In this document: piece after piece, positions 23,388 to 38,300 of the stretch
How the letters are laid out: each line of letters starts with the position of its first letter
Numbering within the stretch: the stretch's first letter is position 1
NCBI GenBank assembly: GCA_963971305.1
Contig: CAXARO010001844.1
Location: forward strand, 62,001 to 126,000
DNA from: Arcuatula senhousia
Taxonomy: Eukaryota > Mollusca > Bivalvia > Mytilida > Mytilidae
DNA: 64,000 bases
Reading direction: 5' to 3'
Program-made: the position numbers and the translations under genes
The notes under the pieces: generated by a model
What the model was told of the DNA's origin: nothing
The model's database searches: none
What the model saw: only the letters and a program-made list of their open reading frames with translations

Positions 23388-26300
23388 CTGAAATGCATTG
23401 ATTTCGAAGTATATATAGAATGAAAGAACCTAAGTGAGCACGCGTCGACATTATGGACAGAGATTATCTATTTCAAGTTAGGAATAAAAAAAGTCAGAGT
23501 TGTTGTCTTTCCAAGTCGGCTTGTTAAACAGGAAGTAAATGATTGACAGACCTGAAAACGTATCCCACCATATGGGACCCTACCTGAGGCTACATACCAA
23601 ATATCAAAAGCCTACAATCATCAGTTGCTGTGAAATCTGTGACGAAAATTTTCAACCCTGTATTGAAAAAAAGTCTTTGTCAGCTTGTTAAAACATTAAT
23701 TAGAGCATCGACACATTTGAAAATGCATCCCACCATATTGGACCCGTACCTGAAGCTATATACCAAATATCAAATAAATACAGTTTAAAGTTGCTGAGAA
23801 ATCTGTTACGAAAATTATCAACCTTGAAAATTGAGTGAATAAGGTCTAAGTTGGCTTGTTTAACAGGAATTAGATGATCGACAGACCTGAAAATGTATCC
23901 CACCATATGGGACCCCTACCTGAAGCTACAAACCAAATATCAAAAGTCTAAAATTTATAGTTGCTGTGAAATCTGTGAATAAAATTTTCAACTTTGAAAA
24001 TTTAGTGAAAAAAGTCTTAAGTCAGCTCTTTAAACAGTAGGTAGATCTTTGACACACCTGAAAATGTAGCCTGCCATATGGGACCCCATCTGAAGCTACA
24101 TGCAAAAAAATCAAAAGCCTACGATTAATAATAGCTGAGATGTCTGTAACAAAAAAATTGTTCACGGACTGACTGACTAACGGACTAACGGACGGACCAG
24201 TCAAAAACGTCATACCATTCGCAATTTCGTTGCGTGGGGTATAAAAAGACATATCAAGATCAAACTCCAAGTAGTATTTTGTTGCTACATCAGTTTGATA
24301 ATCAATTTAAAGTTGTAAATTTATATGATCCGTTCATTGTATGCATGCTTGAATATATCGGGTCTAAAAACATGTCCAAGTTTGAATGTATGTGATCTGA
24401 TTCATTTCGGAAATGATAATAATCAAGACTTCTTTTTGCAATCGTTCATTGTACATGTGCTTAAGTACAAATATCAAATTGTTTCTACGGACTTAGCAGT
24501 TCAAATACCTCTGTCGCCGCTGTCTTTCTTTTGTTTAGTCCAACGGAAAAGGGTAGTTCTCCATTCTGTAAGAGTAATGAGGTTTTATAAAATCATTGAA
24601 ATTTTCAGACAAAAATAACACTATATTTCGGTAAAAAGTTTCTGTACACTTCAAATTCACATTCATAATTTGAACAATTATCTCTTTTTTTTAATCGCGA
24701 CAGTTAGTTGAAATACAGATCAATCAAACTTACCATGCAAATTGATACATGAACCAATCATGGTATTTTTGGCTAAAAATTTTTTTATAGTAGCTGTAAA
24801 AATAAAAAAAGCAAGGGTCGGCTTTTTTCGAAAATAAAAAAAAAGCAGGACAGATAAAATCATCATAGTCCCCTCTGATAAAAGTCAAATAATAATTGCT
24901 CCCTTAGTGATTATTTCTCAATGTGTCATTTTATTTCATTGCATGATAAATGTGGCATTAATCATACCTCTTCTGTTTCCGAAATGAGCACCATTTCCAA
25001 TATCGGTTTCTTTGCAAAATTTGATGATTTAGTCTACCAAAACAATGTTTTAAAATAAATGCATAATCATTCACATTTTTTTTAACTTGAACATATATAT
25101 TTTGATACGAATGTTGTATGCTATGATTATAAGTATTTAAAATATTTTTTATGATAATGCAGATCATGACAAATCATCATATAATGAATTTAAAACATTT
25201 ATTTCGGGAACCTTGATATTAAATAAGTATATTTTGTAAAGCAAATATTATTTTTCTATTTACCGTTTGATTATCAGTTTGACAGCCATCTCTGTTTGTG
25301 TTTCTTTTTTCATCCTTAATCACCTAAAACAATACCGAACAAAAATAAAGCTAGTTAATAAAATCAACATGTCTATAAACTTTAAAAGGATTTAAGTTAT
25401 AATTATTTTTTTTTAACTTACCTCGAGTGTCTTTTGAAGTGAAGTCTTTTCCTTTTTTTCGTGGCATTTATTGTCAAACTTTAGCATCTACAAAATATTA
25501 AATAGCGTTCTTTGTCTTAGAAAAAAAAATATATGCCAAGTCTTTTTGACTCCACGTCATGATACTATGATTTTTTTTGCATATATAATGTATCTTAAAA
25601 ATGGAGTTTAAGAAGCACAATTATACATAACCTTATATATAATGTAATCATTGATATACATGCATAATAATATGCAAATGATCACATTCTTTGGAGGGAG
25701 GTTTGGCGCCATAAAACCTGGTTTAACCCACCATTTCGTTTGAAATGCCTGTACCAAGTCAGGACCTTTGCAATCCATCAATTCTCTGGTAAGACTGATT
25801 CGTTTTTTTTTGTCATTTTCTCTCTGGACTATGATATTGATCATTCAAGTTAGGTAGTTTTGTTATTACCTTTATTTGATTTGTTGAAAATCTTTTATTT
25901 TGTTCCTACAGTTAAATTATGACGAATGACCTGATTTCAATTTGAAAAATATAATGACATTCATTCCATAATAATTTGTAAATCACTATAAAAGCTATAA
26001 AAATTAGAATCATGAAGTAGATTCACACTGAATTTTGCATTAAATCCATGGATATTTTGGTTTCACTTTCACATTTTTATGACCAGATGTAAGTGACGTG
26101 TAATGCCCCCCCATGGCATGGTGTACTTTCTACATATGTTTTATTTGAAAACGAAGCAAATTCGGCACACTGATCGTATTGTATTTTACACCGCGGACCA
26201 TAAACAGACTTCAATTGATAGTCATTAAATCCGGTGGTTTTGTCCATGGCAGTTCGGAATTTTGACATTCGGATACTACATTGGAACCTCTACTTAAAAA

Positions 26301-29300
26301 AAAAAACAAAATTAAAAGGTTAAGACAGGTAAAGATATATAAGTAACCTGTATTTAACATAAATACCTCTGAATAGTCTTTGACAGTTCTTTGTCTTTTA
26401 GCCACAGAATGTTCGATCTACAAAATAATAATACAACAAAGTATATCAACAATACATGCTATATGAGCATTAATATTTCATCCAAATGAGGCCTAAAAGC
26501 TAGCAATTCTGGTTTAGCCTATTGTTAATATACTCACTGATCGGTTAATATTGATTTTATATAAGAAAAATATTCAAAAAGTAGTTACAGATTATTATTT
26601 TAAAGATACTAAATATACATGTATGTACATGCATTTAATGCTTTAACTTTGAATCTAGGAGGGAGGTCCGCTAAATAATTCGATTTTCATCTCGAAATTG
26701 ACACATACTATGAAGTCTTTGTACAAATCTCTATGACTAACGTGATGACATTATCTTTCCAATACATGTAGTTAACTTTCCTTTTTGTGAAGCAATATGT
26801 TGTTCGCTTTAGTATAAGTATATGGAGTTTACGTATCACAACTGACCCCTGTGGCAGATTTGTTTTTACTTCTTTGATAGAGCGTCACTGTCGACAGTCA
26901 AGTTGTTAACACTAGTTAACTTTGCACTTAGGTTGTTGTCGTCTCTTAGAAAATTTCTCACTAGACAACATGTGCTTGTAGATAAATACGGAATTTCTAT
27001 CTCTCAAATGGTTTGTTGAAGCAAGTGGGAACAGCTTACTTTTTCGAAGCATCCAAGTTTGGGATCGTCTTGAACTCATGTTGATTATTGCGGTTTGGTT
27101 GTTGTGTGTATTTTTGTTTGTGTTTTCTTTTACGGTGATGATTTCATGTCTCCCGAATTTGCTTTTCTCTTTTCGAAGTAAACCGTTTGATGCATCTTCA
27201 TTTTAACCCATAACATAATTTTTATGATAATTACAGTTGACTGAATAAACATGTTTCATGTGATTATGTATATAGAAATTTATATGTTATGCATAACACT
27301 TATGGGGGCACTTATTTCAATATGAAGCAAGCAAAGAGGCACCAATTGGGCATTCGAGTTTCAAAAGTCCAAATGGGCAACACCGAAACCGGCAAACACG
27401 AACGAGAGCAGCACGAAGAAACACAAAACACAAATCAATCGAACGGAAATCAACAACTCAACAACGAACGGAAATCAACAACGCGAACTTAAGATGTAAC
27501 AAGATTGAACACGGGTGCCCCGTAAGAGTCAGCAGTTTCTGTTTCAATATTAATAAATTACTTTACCTCTACATTTTCTTCCTGTTCTTCTATATATGTA
27601 TTAATGTCTTCTTCCATAGTCTGTTGGCATTTTTGTCTTTCTAGCCCCTTATTTAAATGAAATAGAAAAAGATCCATCATCAATGATTTTTTAAACTAAA
27701 TACACAACTTTAATACTCCAACTTATTCTTTGGAGTTAGTTTTTTTAAACATAACTTAATTGCAATTAAATTCAAATTATAATTTCTTTTTGGCCTTTAA
27801 ACTGAACTTTAAAAAATAGAATTATTTCAAGTCATACCATAAAACAAAAAATAAGAATTGTAAAAGATGTTTCAATTATAAAAGATACCTCTATTTTTTT
27901 CTCTAATTTCAATGCTCTTGTTTGTAGATCAGCATTTTCTCTCTCAAGCAGCTATAAAACATAAGTAATAAAAGAAGCAGAGGTACCAATGGGGTATCCG
28001 AATGTCAAAAGTCCGAAAGGGCAGAGACTAAACCAGTAAACACAAACAAGAACGGGACAAAAAACAGACCACACGTAAAACATGGAAACACAAAACAACT
28101 GAATATCAATCAACAATATACGATATTGAGATGTGGAATAAGTGTACGCGACACAACAAACATAAACAAACAGCAATTCAAAAAATCACAACGGAAAACA
28201 GCAAGCAGTCTTCAACATGACCATAGGTCACTGCTTACCGTCTTGCATTGGCCCAAGACTTATTATACAATACAAAAGTATCAAAACCAATCCCTAAATC
28301 ATCAACGAAAGACTCAATTCTTGACATAAAACAGTTAACATAGAATGACAAGGACAAACAAAGGCTTTGGCAAAGTTTCCTGGCTTAGGACAGGCACATA
28401 TAAAATGTGGCGGGGTTAAACTAGTTTTTTGGTTCCAACCTTCCCCCTATTGATAAGCTTGCACAAAGCTACATATAAAACACACTGTAAAACTCAATCG
28501 ACAAAAGTTCAATTCAACAAGAGAGAACCTAAGACAAAATACTGTACGAAAACAACAAGACAAGGAGGAACTCTCTTGAGAACACTCGAAGTTACTGACA
28601 ACTAGCTAAGAAACATTTATCGATTGATGTAAAAGAATCAAATACATCAGTTCTAAATCCGACACCCCACGTCAAAACAATGAATGATTAAGAGTTGTAT
28701 CACCATACAGAACCGACATACTTGATCGCTGTGGTGCTTATAAATAATACAGTGGATACAAAGTGAAAATTTAACGTTTTAAAGTTACTATCAAGCTATC
28801 AATATTTCTGCCAAAACATACCAAATGCAAAGATTTTACTAAAACATTGAATTCGTATCCTTTTTTCAAAAGGTTTTTAAGCCAGTTTTTAATTTCCATA
28901 AGTTTGTTTTTGAATTTTTGTGCTTTATAAACTACATTGCTATAAAAGTCAGGATGAGATATTCCTTTAACAACGCGAACTCCAGTCGAAACAAGAGTGA
29001 ACTCAGGTGCTCCGGAAGAGTAAGCAGTTCCTGCTCGCTATAGCACACCCGTCGCGTTGCCAAAAGTCCATTCAGTGCGTCAAATCCATTAAAGGAAGAC
29101 AAAACAACACCCTATGACAAACCAACATCTGCACTCATCTGAGAGATCGAAATCCCATATTTGTCTATAAGTGCATGATGTCTTCCGTAAAATTTCTTGA
29201 GTGAAGACAGCAACCGAGGAGCAACATAACCCTGTGTGAGCATCAACATCTGAATTCTTCACTTAACTGCTATATTTATAATAATATTATATCAAAATAA

Positions 29301-32300
29301 CGGTTTTCAAAGAGCCTGACCAGGGTTTGAATAAATTAAAATTAATTTTCCTATCTTGTATCTACGCCTGCAATATATATTTGTGTACCGTTTTAAATAG
29401 TATAGATTTGATATTTTAATTTGCAGCTTTTACATGTATCAGCGATTTTGAAATGTCAGGCTAAATCAAGTATTGGGATAAGTTAAATATCAGGACAAGT
29501 TAATTAAGTACTACCTTATTTTCATTTTCAATGTTTTCAAATTTTTTTTGAAGCGCCAAAAACTCTTTTTTGATGTCCTGAAAAATGAAAAAAAGACATA
29601 AAAGCAGTAGAAATTAAGTGCTGATCGAAAATAAAAGATCATAAGCAAACTAAACCCTCAATAAATTGAAAGTTAAGAATTGATGCACATGTTGATATAA
29701 ACTCTAAAGCCATTTAAATAAACTTTTTTTATAGTTATATATGAGGGTATTTCTTTTGCTCTCAAGTCAACTTCTGCGGACGTTTTGATATTTCAGACAT
29801 ATTTCATATTGAAATTGTTCAATACCTAAAACATGATGTAAGGGTGGTGCAATATACCTTCCCCATTCTATTTTTTATAACAATTGAAATACATAAGCAC
29901 GTTAAAAGTTTTACTACACTTTTTTAAATGTCACGTCATAAAAATCCTGTCGCTAGCTACTATTTAAAATTGTCCAATCACAAACCTGATTCACTCATAA
30001 AATTACTACTATTGGTTGACAATGTAGTTCATTTAAAGTCGAGCGTGCAGAATGTTATTCCAAAGTGTAATATTCATTTTGAAGCTGATTGGTTCGTGGT
30101 CAGTGACCCGGCTTTAATGGGGAACAATTCTAATATTGAACATTCATAGCTAATCAGTCAGTTAGTAAGTAATCATGTCAATAATCAAAAATTTGTGTGG
30201 GACCTTCATAATATGATTTAAGTCACAACAGAGGGGAAATCAATCATCAGGAATGTAGTCAGCAGTAGTTTACAATTTAGATAGGAATAAAACCATGAGA
30301 GTAATTAAATTGTAGTATTTAAATTTACTTACTTTTTTTTCTGACATTAAATCTTTAATAATATTTTGGTCGAGCGCCGCCTTTTCTTTTAACAGCCTTA
30401 TTTCCTCCTTTTGCTCCTATGTTTGAACGCGATTTAATAAAAAAAACCAAATTTTATTTTAATCTAAAAAGAATTCCTTTTGGTTTAATCATTAAAAAAT
30501 GTAGAATATATACAAAATAAAAAAAAGCTGTTTATTCATCTTAGCACAATACAAAGATGCTTTACTCTGATCACCACGAAATTGAATCTCACAAATAAGA
30601 TACCCTAAGATAGAGGAACTGTATTCCAAAAATGTTATTAGATTTTTATCATAGCAGCACTTAAAGCATCAAAGATTTATAAAAATAATTATTTTTATAG
30701 ATAATAAAACAAGTTCAAGTACTAACATTAAATGTAAGCCTACTCTACTCGCGGTGTATTTTCCAAACGCAACTAGACTTTACAATTATACAATAAACGT
30801 TACAACTGAGATAAAGAATAGTTTTATTCAGATCAATTTGTAGGAGAACGCTCCTCTGTAGAAAAGTGAAAATAATATACGGCCGTGGAGTGAAATATTT
30901 TATTGTTCTCTCTTAGTTTCTTACTAAAAAGACGAGGCCCCTTGTTTACAGAACACATATTTCCACATCTTGTTAATTAAACTTGATAGACCAACAGTCA
31001 GCTGTTAATAGAACAAAAATATCAAACCTTCATGACAGCTGAATTATACATTTGCATTAGTTTTGATTTTCAATTATTATCACCCAAGAAAAAGGGTTAC
31101 TAATAGTATAACAAAATGTAGATTTTTTTTTAATCTTTGTATTGTGCTACCATTCTTTGAAACAAATCATTTGGCATTAAAGTTGTTCCTATACATTTAT
31201 CTATACTTAAATAAAAGGAATGATTTTTTTAATAAATAAACAGGTACTAGTAAATAATATGAACAAGAAAATTACAAAACAAAATATAAGTTCCATGTAA
31301 CTTTGGTGCTTTCTTGTATAAGTTTCTAATTATCAATGTTTTGGTCACCAATTTTTAATGTTGTTTTAACATTCATACCTGTGCAACGGGATCTGTGCTT
31401 TTTAATGGTGCATTCCTTAGATTCTTAACTTTTGTTTGTCTCTGAAATGTACAAAATTCTGTTAAATATTATAGGGATTTCTTGAAGGCTATGCGATTCA
31501 CCAAATTGAGAGTTCACAAAACACAGGAATGTGATCTTTCACTTCTTGTGTATTTTTGGTTTAATTGTTTCATGCTCTTTGTAATCATATAGTGTTTGTT
31601 TTTTCAATATTTTTGGTAGAGCGCCTCTGATAAGTCTTTGATCGACAAAACGCGCGACAGGCGTAGCAAAATTTATTGTCTGGAACTTCGTTGTCATTTT
31701 TATTCAGTTTTCAAACTTTTTAGTTTTTAACATTTTTCTTTCAATTATTTTGGTTTTTGATCTTCCATTGTTAAGTTTCAAATGTAGCTGTCAAGAGCTT
31801 CTTCCTTGAAATATGCATATGCAGCATAACCAGACTCACTGTTTTATACCCGTTTCGAATTGTATTCTGTACATTTAAAATTATCAACATGTCAGTTTGA
31901 ATATGATATTTCAATTTTCCCGACCTTTATATGTACTTTGGACTGCGTTTATATATGTATTAAATATTTGATGTAAATTCATATGTTCACTGTTATGACA
32001 AGGAAAAAACCCCGTATATTATAACTTTTTACTTAATAAGTTGATGCATTGTTACAATTAATTTATTTAAAGGTTGTATAGTGCTTAGACATGCTCAATA
32101 TGTACACGCCATTTATTCCTCCAAGCATAATTACACATTTGAATTAATCAATTCATTTCATGCAATAAAATGTATAAATGAGTTATTTTAATACAGAATT
32201 CATATAGTAGAAATAGTATACTATTAAGTATACAATAAAGGTATATGATAATTACATGTTTTATTAAAATATCATTGGAATTAAGTGCAGTTCGGTCACG

Positions 32301-35300
32301 ATTATCACAGACTTTAATAAGAATGATGAAGGCTAGTAATCAAAGAGATGAAAGAAAAAATAATTGTTTAAACATTGAGTTTTTACCTTTTGTTCTCTTA
32401 TTCTCTGAAGAACCAGAGAATCTCCCTCTTTAGCAAGTGGTTCCTCTTTTATCAGAGATTCAATGGATGACAACTTTGACCCGTTTAAAATTTTATTCAG
32501 CACTACCTTCCCTGATGTTACATTTACACTCGAAAGCTTTGTGTAAAAAAATACAGAGTAGCTGGGATATTTGGTTTGGATTTTTTCAACGATATCCCAA
32601 CAGTCTTTGTCCATCGTGCTTAGCCGGATAAGGTGTTGTAAATTATTCTTCTTCTTTCTTTCCAGCTTTTTATCCTCGTTGCACTGTTATTTAAAAAAAA
32701 ATATTTTGATGCATTTATTGCAACTGCTATTCCTGTCAATGAACCACAATTAGTTTTAAGCATTCCTATCAATTAGGCCCTTCTTGTAAGTAATTGTACA
32801 TTGTAGTTTCTTCTCATCACACTTAAGATCAAGCCTTATGTTTATTTTAAAAGAACTTAGTTAATGAGGCAATTTAAAAGGCCTTAAAGATCGAAATGAC
32901 AAAACAAAGCATGTAAATATAAAACAAAAGATATAAGAATTAATTTTAAGCGAAATGTTTTACGTTGAAAATACACTTTAGTACACTGACCTAAAATAAT
33001 TATTTCTTCGACTTTCAAGAAATCATTACAGTTTTTGAATTGACAAATGGTGATTTTGCTAATATTAATAAAAAACCTTACCACTGCATTAAACACGCAG
33101 TATATGTGTTGTTGGTATTCCTGACAGTATTTCCCATCAAACTTATTTGCTAGCAAACTTCTCATAATTTTTATTTTCTCAAAGGGAGTTGTTTCTTTTG
33201 ATTGATTTGCTTCATTATGAAGCAACCCAAGAGTAAAAATTTCACTGGATGTTAATTTTTCATACAGAATGACATCCCTGAAATAGATAATACAAAATAT
33301 CTTGATCTTTGGTAAGATTTTGTTGTTGTTTTTTTGTGTGTGGAATATTCAATATATGTTGCACATTTTGTGCAAATGAAATAGATTTTGACCAAGTATT
33401 TATAATACTCTTTCTATTAAGGTTATTGCTGTTTATCTTTGCATTTACGTCTGAGTTCTGTATGTTTAAACCATTAAAATAAACTAATATTTATGGATTA
33501 TTATATCTTGACGGAATTTTGATTACTGTCATGTCTAAGCTCTCAGTGTTGAAATAATAAGAAAATTATTATACATCTGATAAACGGTGATGTATTTGAC
33601 AACTGAAAGTGGCTGACCCAGCTACATGCTGTGTGTAGAGTGCATTTCAGGTCATAATACAGACTAGATATGCTATCTTATTATCAACCTGTCTCTGTCA
33701 TTATTTAATTATAAAACTACTGAATTTTAGGTTAATTGTGTTTATTTATTTGTTTGTTTTCGTTCTGGATAATCTGTAAAGTGGTTTATTGACAGAAAAA
33801 ATATATGTAACGTATTGTTTGTAAACTGTTCAAATTTTCTCTCCGGTCTAAAAGTGGCCAGGTTTTATGTTCTGGCCAAAACATTTTCCCTATGGGCGCA
33901 CAAAATATTTTTTATCAAAATTATCTGTATTATTTATTTATATTTTCTCATTAACTTTTCCGGCCAAAACATTAGATTCATTATTTTTTTCATAAACGAT
34001 TTTTGTCTGGACAATGAGATTGATCATTCAAGTTCGGTAGTTTTGTTATTTCCTTTATTCCTAATGGCGTGTTTATTTTAAGTATGTTCGTTTGATAACA
34101 AAATTATACAAACTTGTTTACCTAAATTTAAACTTGTCCTCGTCGGGATATTTCTGGTGTAAGATCTTCATGACAGTTAGGGTGTGGTTCCCGTCAATAA
34201 CTTCTATTTGATCTTCGTCATGTTTAATCCCTACGGCTGGTTGAAATTCTATCACTTTATTGTTCAAATAGTTTGCCTCAACCTGCTTCAATAGGTTGTT
34301 AATATGGGCCTGATTGATTGGTCTTACAGCATTATTAACTGAGGCTAATTTTAATTGATTGATGTTTTGAATGTTCTTCCCCACCAGCTTCGACGCACAC
34401 CCTTTTAATAGTCCATTAAATCTTGATACTGAGTCCTGAAATTATATTAGAAATGTATGTATATATATATTTGTTTATACTATATAATTTTGCGAACATT
34501 TATTTTCAAGACTTCCATCATAAGATTTATTATAAGGCTTATGTACGCAAGGTTGAGTTGCCTTCATTTTTAATTCATTCATCGTTGAGTGCAGTATGAC
34601 GTATCTATTACATTTTATTGATCGCTATTCTTATTGGGACAAAATTTCATAAGGAAAAAGTTACATAAACAGAAGAAGACTAATCCCGTCAGTCAATAAT
34701 TATTTTTGTAACGAAAGGTTATGCCATCTTGAACACCTTTGAATCTATACTTTTCAAATATGAATAATACAAATTACTATTATTTACCTGGTCGTTACCT
34801 TCTTTATTCCCATCATTCATCTCCTATTTTATTAAATATATTATTAAAAATCATTAAACACTATTTAAATAATTTCATTTTTATTAAACGTTATTACTTT
34901 TTTTCTCTATCAGTATTAAAAAAACAAGATCTGATTAATTTCCCTAAAATTAAACAAAATGTATAATCTGAGAGTGCACGGCGTATTATTCATCGAACCA
35001 ACGACTGAGTCGTTTAATGAGGGGCTTTGACGCCCTTTCTAAAAGTTTTTCTCTTTGTAATATTAAAATCTATCTGAAGCTTAAAGCTGTCAGTAAGGTG
35101 TAAAGTTTGTAAGCTTTAACGAGGTTTTTTTTTTGGGGGGGGGGGGGGTAGATCTCCTCCGATTGGTCTCTTATATGCGAAACGTAGCAAAATTAATTGT
35201 CTGGAACTTCGTTGCAATTTTTATTTCTGACAAATGAGTTGGTGGACATGTGCAGAAAACCCGATCTTGAAAGTCGATTTTTACCGGCGGGTAGGCAAAG

Positions 35301-38300
35301 TGATACCTGGTCAGCTGTCCTTTTGGGTTCATCGTTGACGTCAATTTCTTCACTTTCAATTTCTTCGTCCATAAGGCACGGACCATTTGATTTTCTGGGG
35401 GGGGCCTGGGATTTTACCTTGAGCCGGGAATTTTTTTTCGCCCGCTTCGCGGGCCAGATTATTTTTTTCACACACATATTAAGCAAGGAAATTTTGTTGG
35501 CAAGATTATTTTTTTTCAATTGGCAAAGTTTGAAACCAGATTATTTTTTTCAACCTAGGTGCTGGCCAGATTATTTTTTTTTACAAAAATCAGGGCCGGG
35601 AAATTTTTTTCAAAAAAATCCCAGGCCCCCCCCAGAAAATCAAATGGTCCGTGCCTAATGGCTACCTGGAAACCATTTAAACAATGATTATAATTGATCT
35701 CAAAGACGGGGACTATAGGTTTGCGCTCTCTCCGTCTGTCCGTCTGTCACGCCTCAGTTTTTCCGAACTTTTTTTTCTAAACGCTTATAGATAATGAATT
35801 GATTTTTGGTATGTGAATTTACCTTAATGAGTTACAGATCAATTTTGAGTTTCGTGCCAGTCCACAAATTTTAATGGGCGTTATGGCCCTTTGAACTTTG
35901 AAAATTCACTAAAATTTCAGTTTTCTGCACCTTTTTTCTAAACACTCATAGTATAGATAATGAACTGATTTTTGGTATGTGAGTTTACCATGATGAGTTA
36001 CAGATCAAGTTTGAGTTTCATGCCGGTCCACAAATTGTTATGAGAGTTATGGATCTTTGAACTTTGAAAATTCACTAAAATATCAGTTTGCGCTCTGTTC
36101 GTCTGTCTGTCCGTCTGTCCGTCTGTCACGCCTCAGTTTTCTGCACTTTTTTCTAAACGCTTATAGATAATGAACTGATTTTTGGTATGTGATTTTACCA
36201 TGATTATTACAGATAAAGTTTGAGTTTTGTGCCGGTCCACAAATTTAATGGGAGTTATGGCCCTTTGAAGTTTGAAAATCCATTGCAATTTTATTTTCTT
36301 CACTTTTTTATTGTTCCTTGTAGATAATAAACTGATCAAGTTTAGGTATTTATTTGCTTGATAAATTGTTACCAGTGACTGAAATATGAGGCCAGTAGGG
36401 GACTACATGTATGTATTGTTTTGCAATACTCTCGGAATGCTTGTTATATATATTCTTTATACTAAACTTACTTCAATTGGTTTTTTTTTTAAGATTTCTT
36501 GTTACAAACAAGCGATATCAATATGATTATCAAAGCTCATCCAACGTATCAACCTACGGGATGGGATGTTGGATCGAAAACAAAACAGTTAATGATACTG
36601 TGCAAACAAAAATGATAAAAAATTTCTAAAATGGTGCACAACATCAAATATGATGATAAAATAAAATAATAATAATTAGTCAAAAGACAATAATTAATAA
36701 TCAAATTTGCTGATTTTTCGCTGGACCGACTAGCTTCATCAGCGTTTGTAATCTGATATGATGATAATAAAATACGTAATCAAGATCTGTGACGTATAAT
36801 ATCTAAAATCATGAACTTTATGCTTGAACCTCGAAATTAATCCTCAACATGAAAAATAATAAAACTGAACAAAATACAATAAAATATAATGTCTGGAAAG
36901 TAAAATCTTGAAGCAATATGATTAAAATAAATTAAAGCACATAATAAAGCTTTATTGAAAGCTCAAACCAACCTAAACACATAGTGAAAAGGCTTAAAGA
37001 AACAATGGTACCAGGACAGACGAAAAAGCAAAAATTGTAAATAATCAAAGAATGAAAATTTACAAGAAATAATACTGAAAACTGTACTGGCCCTGCGATA
37101 AGAAATGTTGACTCAGGGCAAGAATGGCTTTTTCGTAAGGTCACTTCTGTGCCCATTCACCCTTTTGTTGAATGGCTGGGAATTTTCACCTATGTATCAT
37201 GTGTATTGCAACCCCAAACGTGACAGGTAATGAAATATATGACATTTGGTGTTATGCAAAAAGTGTTGCAGAATATCCTACAACCCTTACCTGAATCTCT
37301 TTATTTTTGACGTAATGCGAGGATAAAGTATTTTGTTGTTTAAAGACGTCTTCAGATATTATAGTGAGTTGGAATTAACAAATTCGTTACGGTTTTACGT
37401 AAAAGGAGAATGTTACCTGATTATCTAAAAACTGAGACTCGTGGTCTATTCTCTCTGAGCCAACAACGTCGTCTTGATCCTAAAATGGATTGTTTAAAAG
37501 TGATGTAATTTGCAGACATTATTTCACAAATAATTCATATTCGACACTTTTGGTTTTCTACGCCATCAAAGTATCTTAATTAAAATTGTACTGATTCACC
37601 CAGCTTTTGTTCTTTGTATTAACTATTGTTTATTTTTGTGCCTTTTTATTTCAATAAATCAATCAATCTTTCAATTTTTATTTTTAAATAAACATTTAAA
37701 TATATATGTTTGTGAGAAACTTAAATAAAATACCATATCTACAATTTATTATTTCAAAAAATGTATAAATTACTATATCAACAATTTATTATTTTTAAAA
37801 CTGTTAATCGATTCCATCCAGCTGATCTTAACATGTTAAGCTGTATAAAAAACTTTTTTGATGTTTCTTTAAAAACTTATAATCTTTGTGAGACATCCTA
37901 CTTCAGGCATGGGTTGATCTTAGCTTTAGTATTTATTTAGGTTCCAGTTCGTCATCTTTGTTTTATCATCAGATGGTCTTCATATTTATATAGTGTTTAA
38001 TTGGCGCTTTGAAGTATTTGGACATTGCCAAGCTTTACCCCTTTGGTACACCTTTGCTTCTTTACAGTCGTAGCATAACTTTGTTATGATTTAATATAAT
38101 AATAGGTTGTTGAAATGCTACAATGGCACTTATGCTGATATACTGTTGTTGATATTAGATTCCATGTTTGACAAGCTGACAGCTAAGTGGAAAATAAGAT
38201 CGGACCAATGAAAAACAGATTCTTCAAAGCGAGTTGATTATGGAATTTCTAACATTATGGGAAATAAATTTGAATATTTTAATGGCGAGACTCGCCGAGC

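Noticed and set aside
26211..26405. Minus-strand frame running on from the KRQRTVKDYSE exon
   Set aside because: Past 26367 the GTATTT donor ends the exon; the rest is intron and a retroelement tail.
28790..28975. Minus-strand frame with a good GTATGT donor, considered as another exon of the ParB-like gene
   Set aside because: It reads GISHPDFYSNVVYKAQKF, runs on past the donor to a stop, needs a phase its neighbours cannot supply, and is joined to retroelement tail sequence; it is retroelement coding remnant.
35197..35658. 153-codon plus-strand and overlapping minus-strand frames
   Set aside because: They lie in and next to the Harbinger-type MITE; residues reflect T-runs and inverted repeats.
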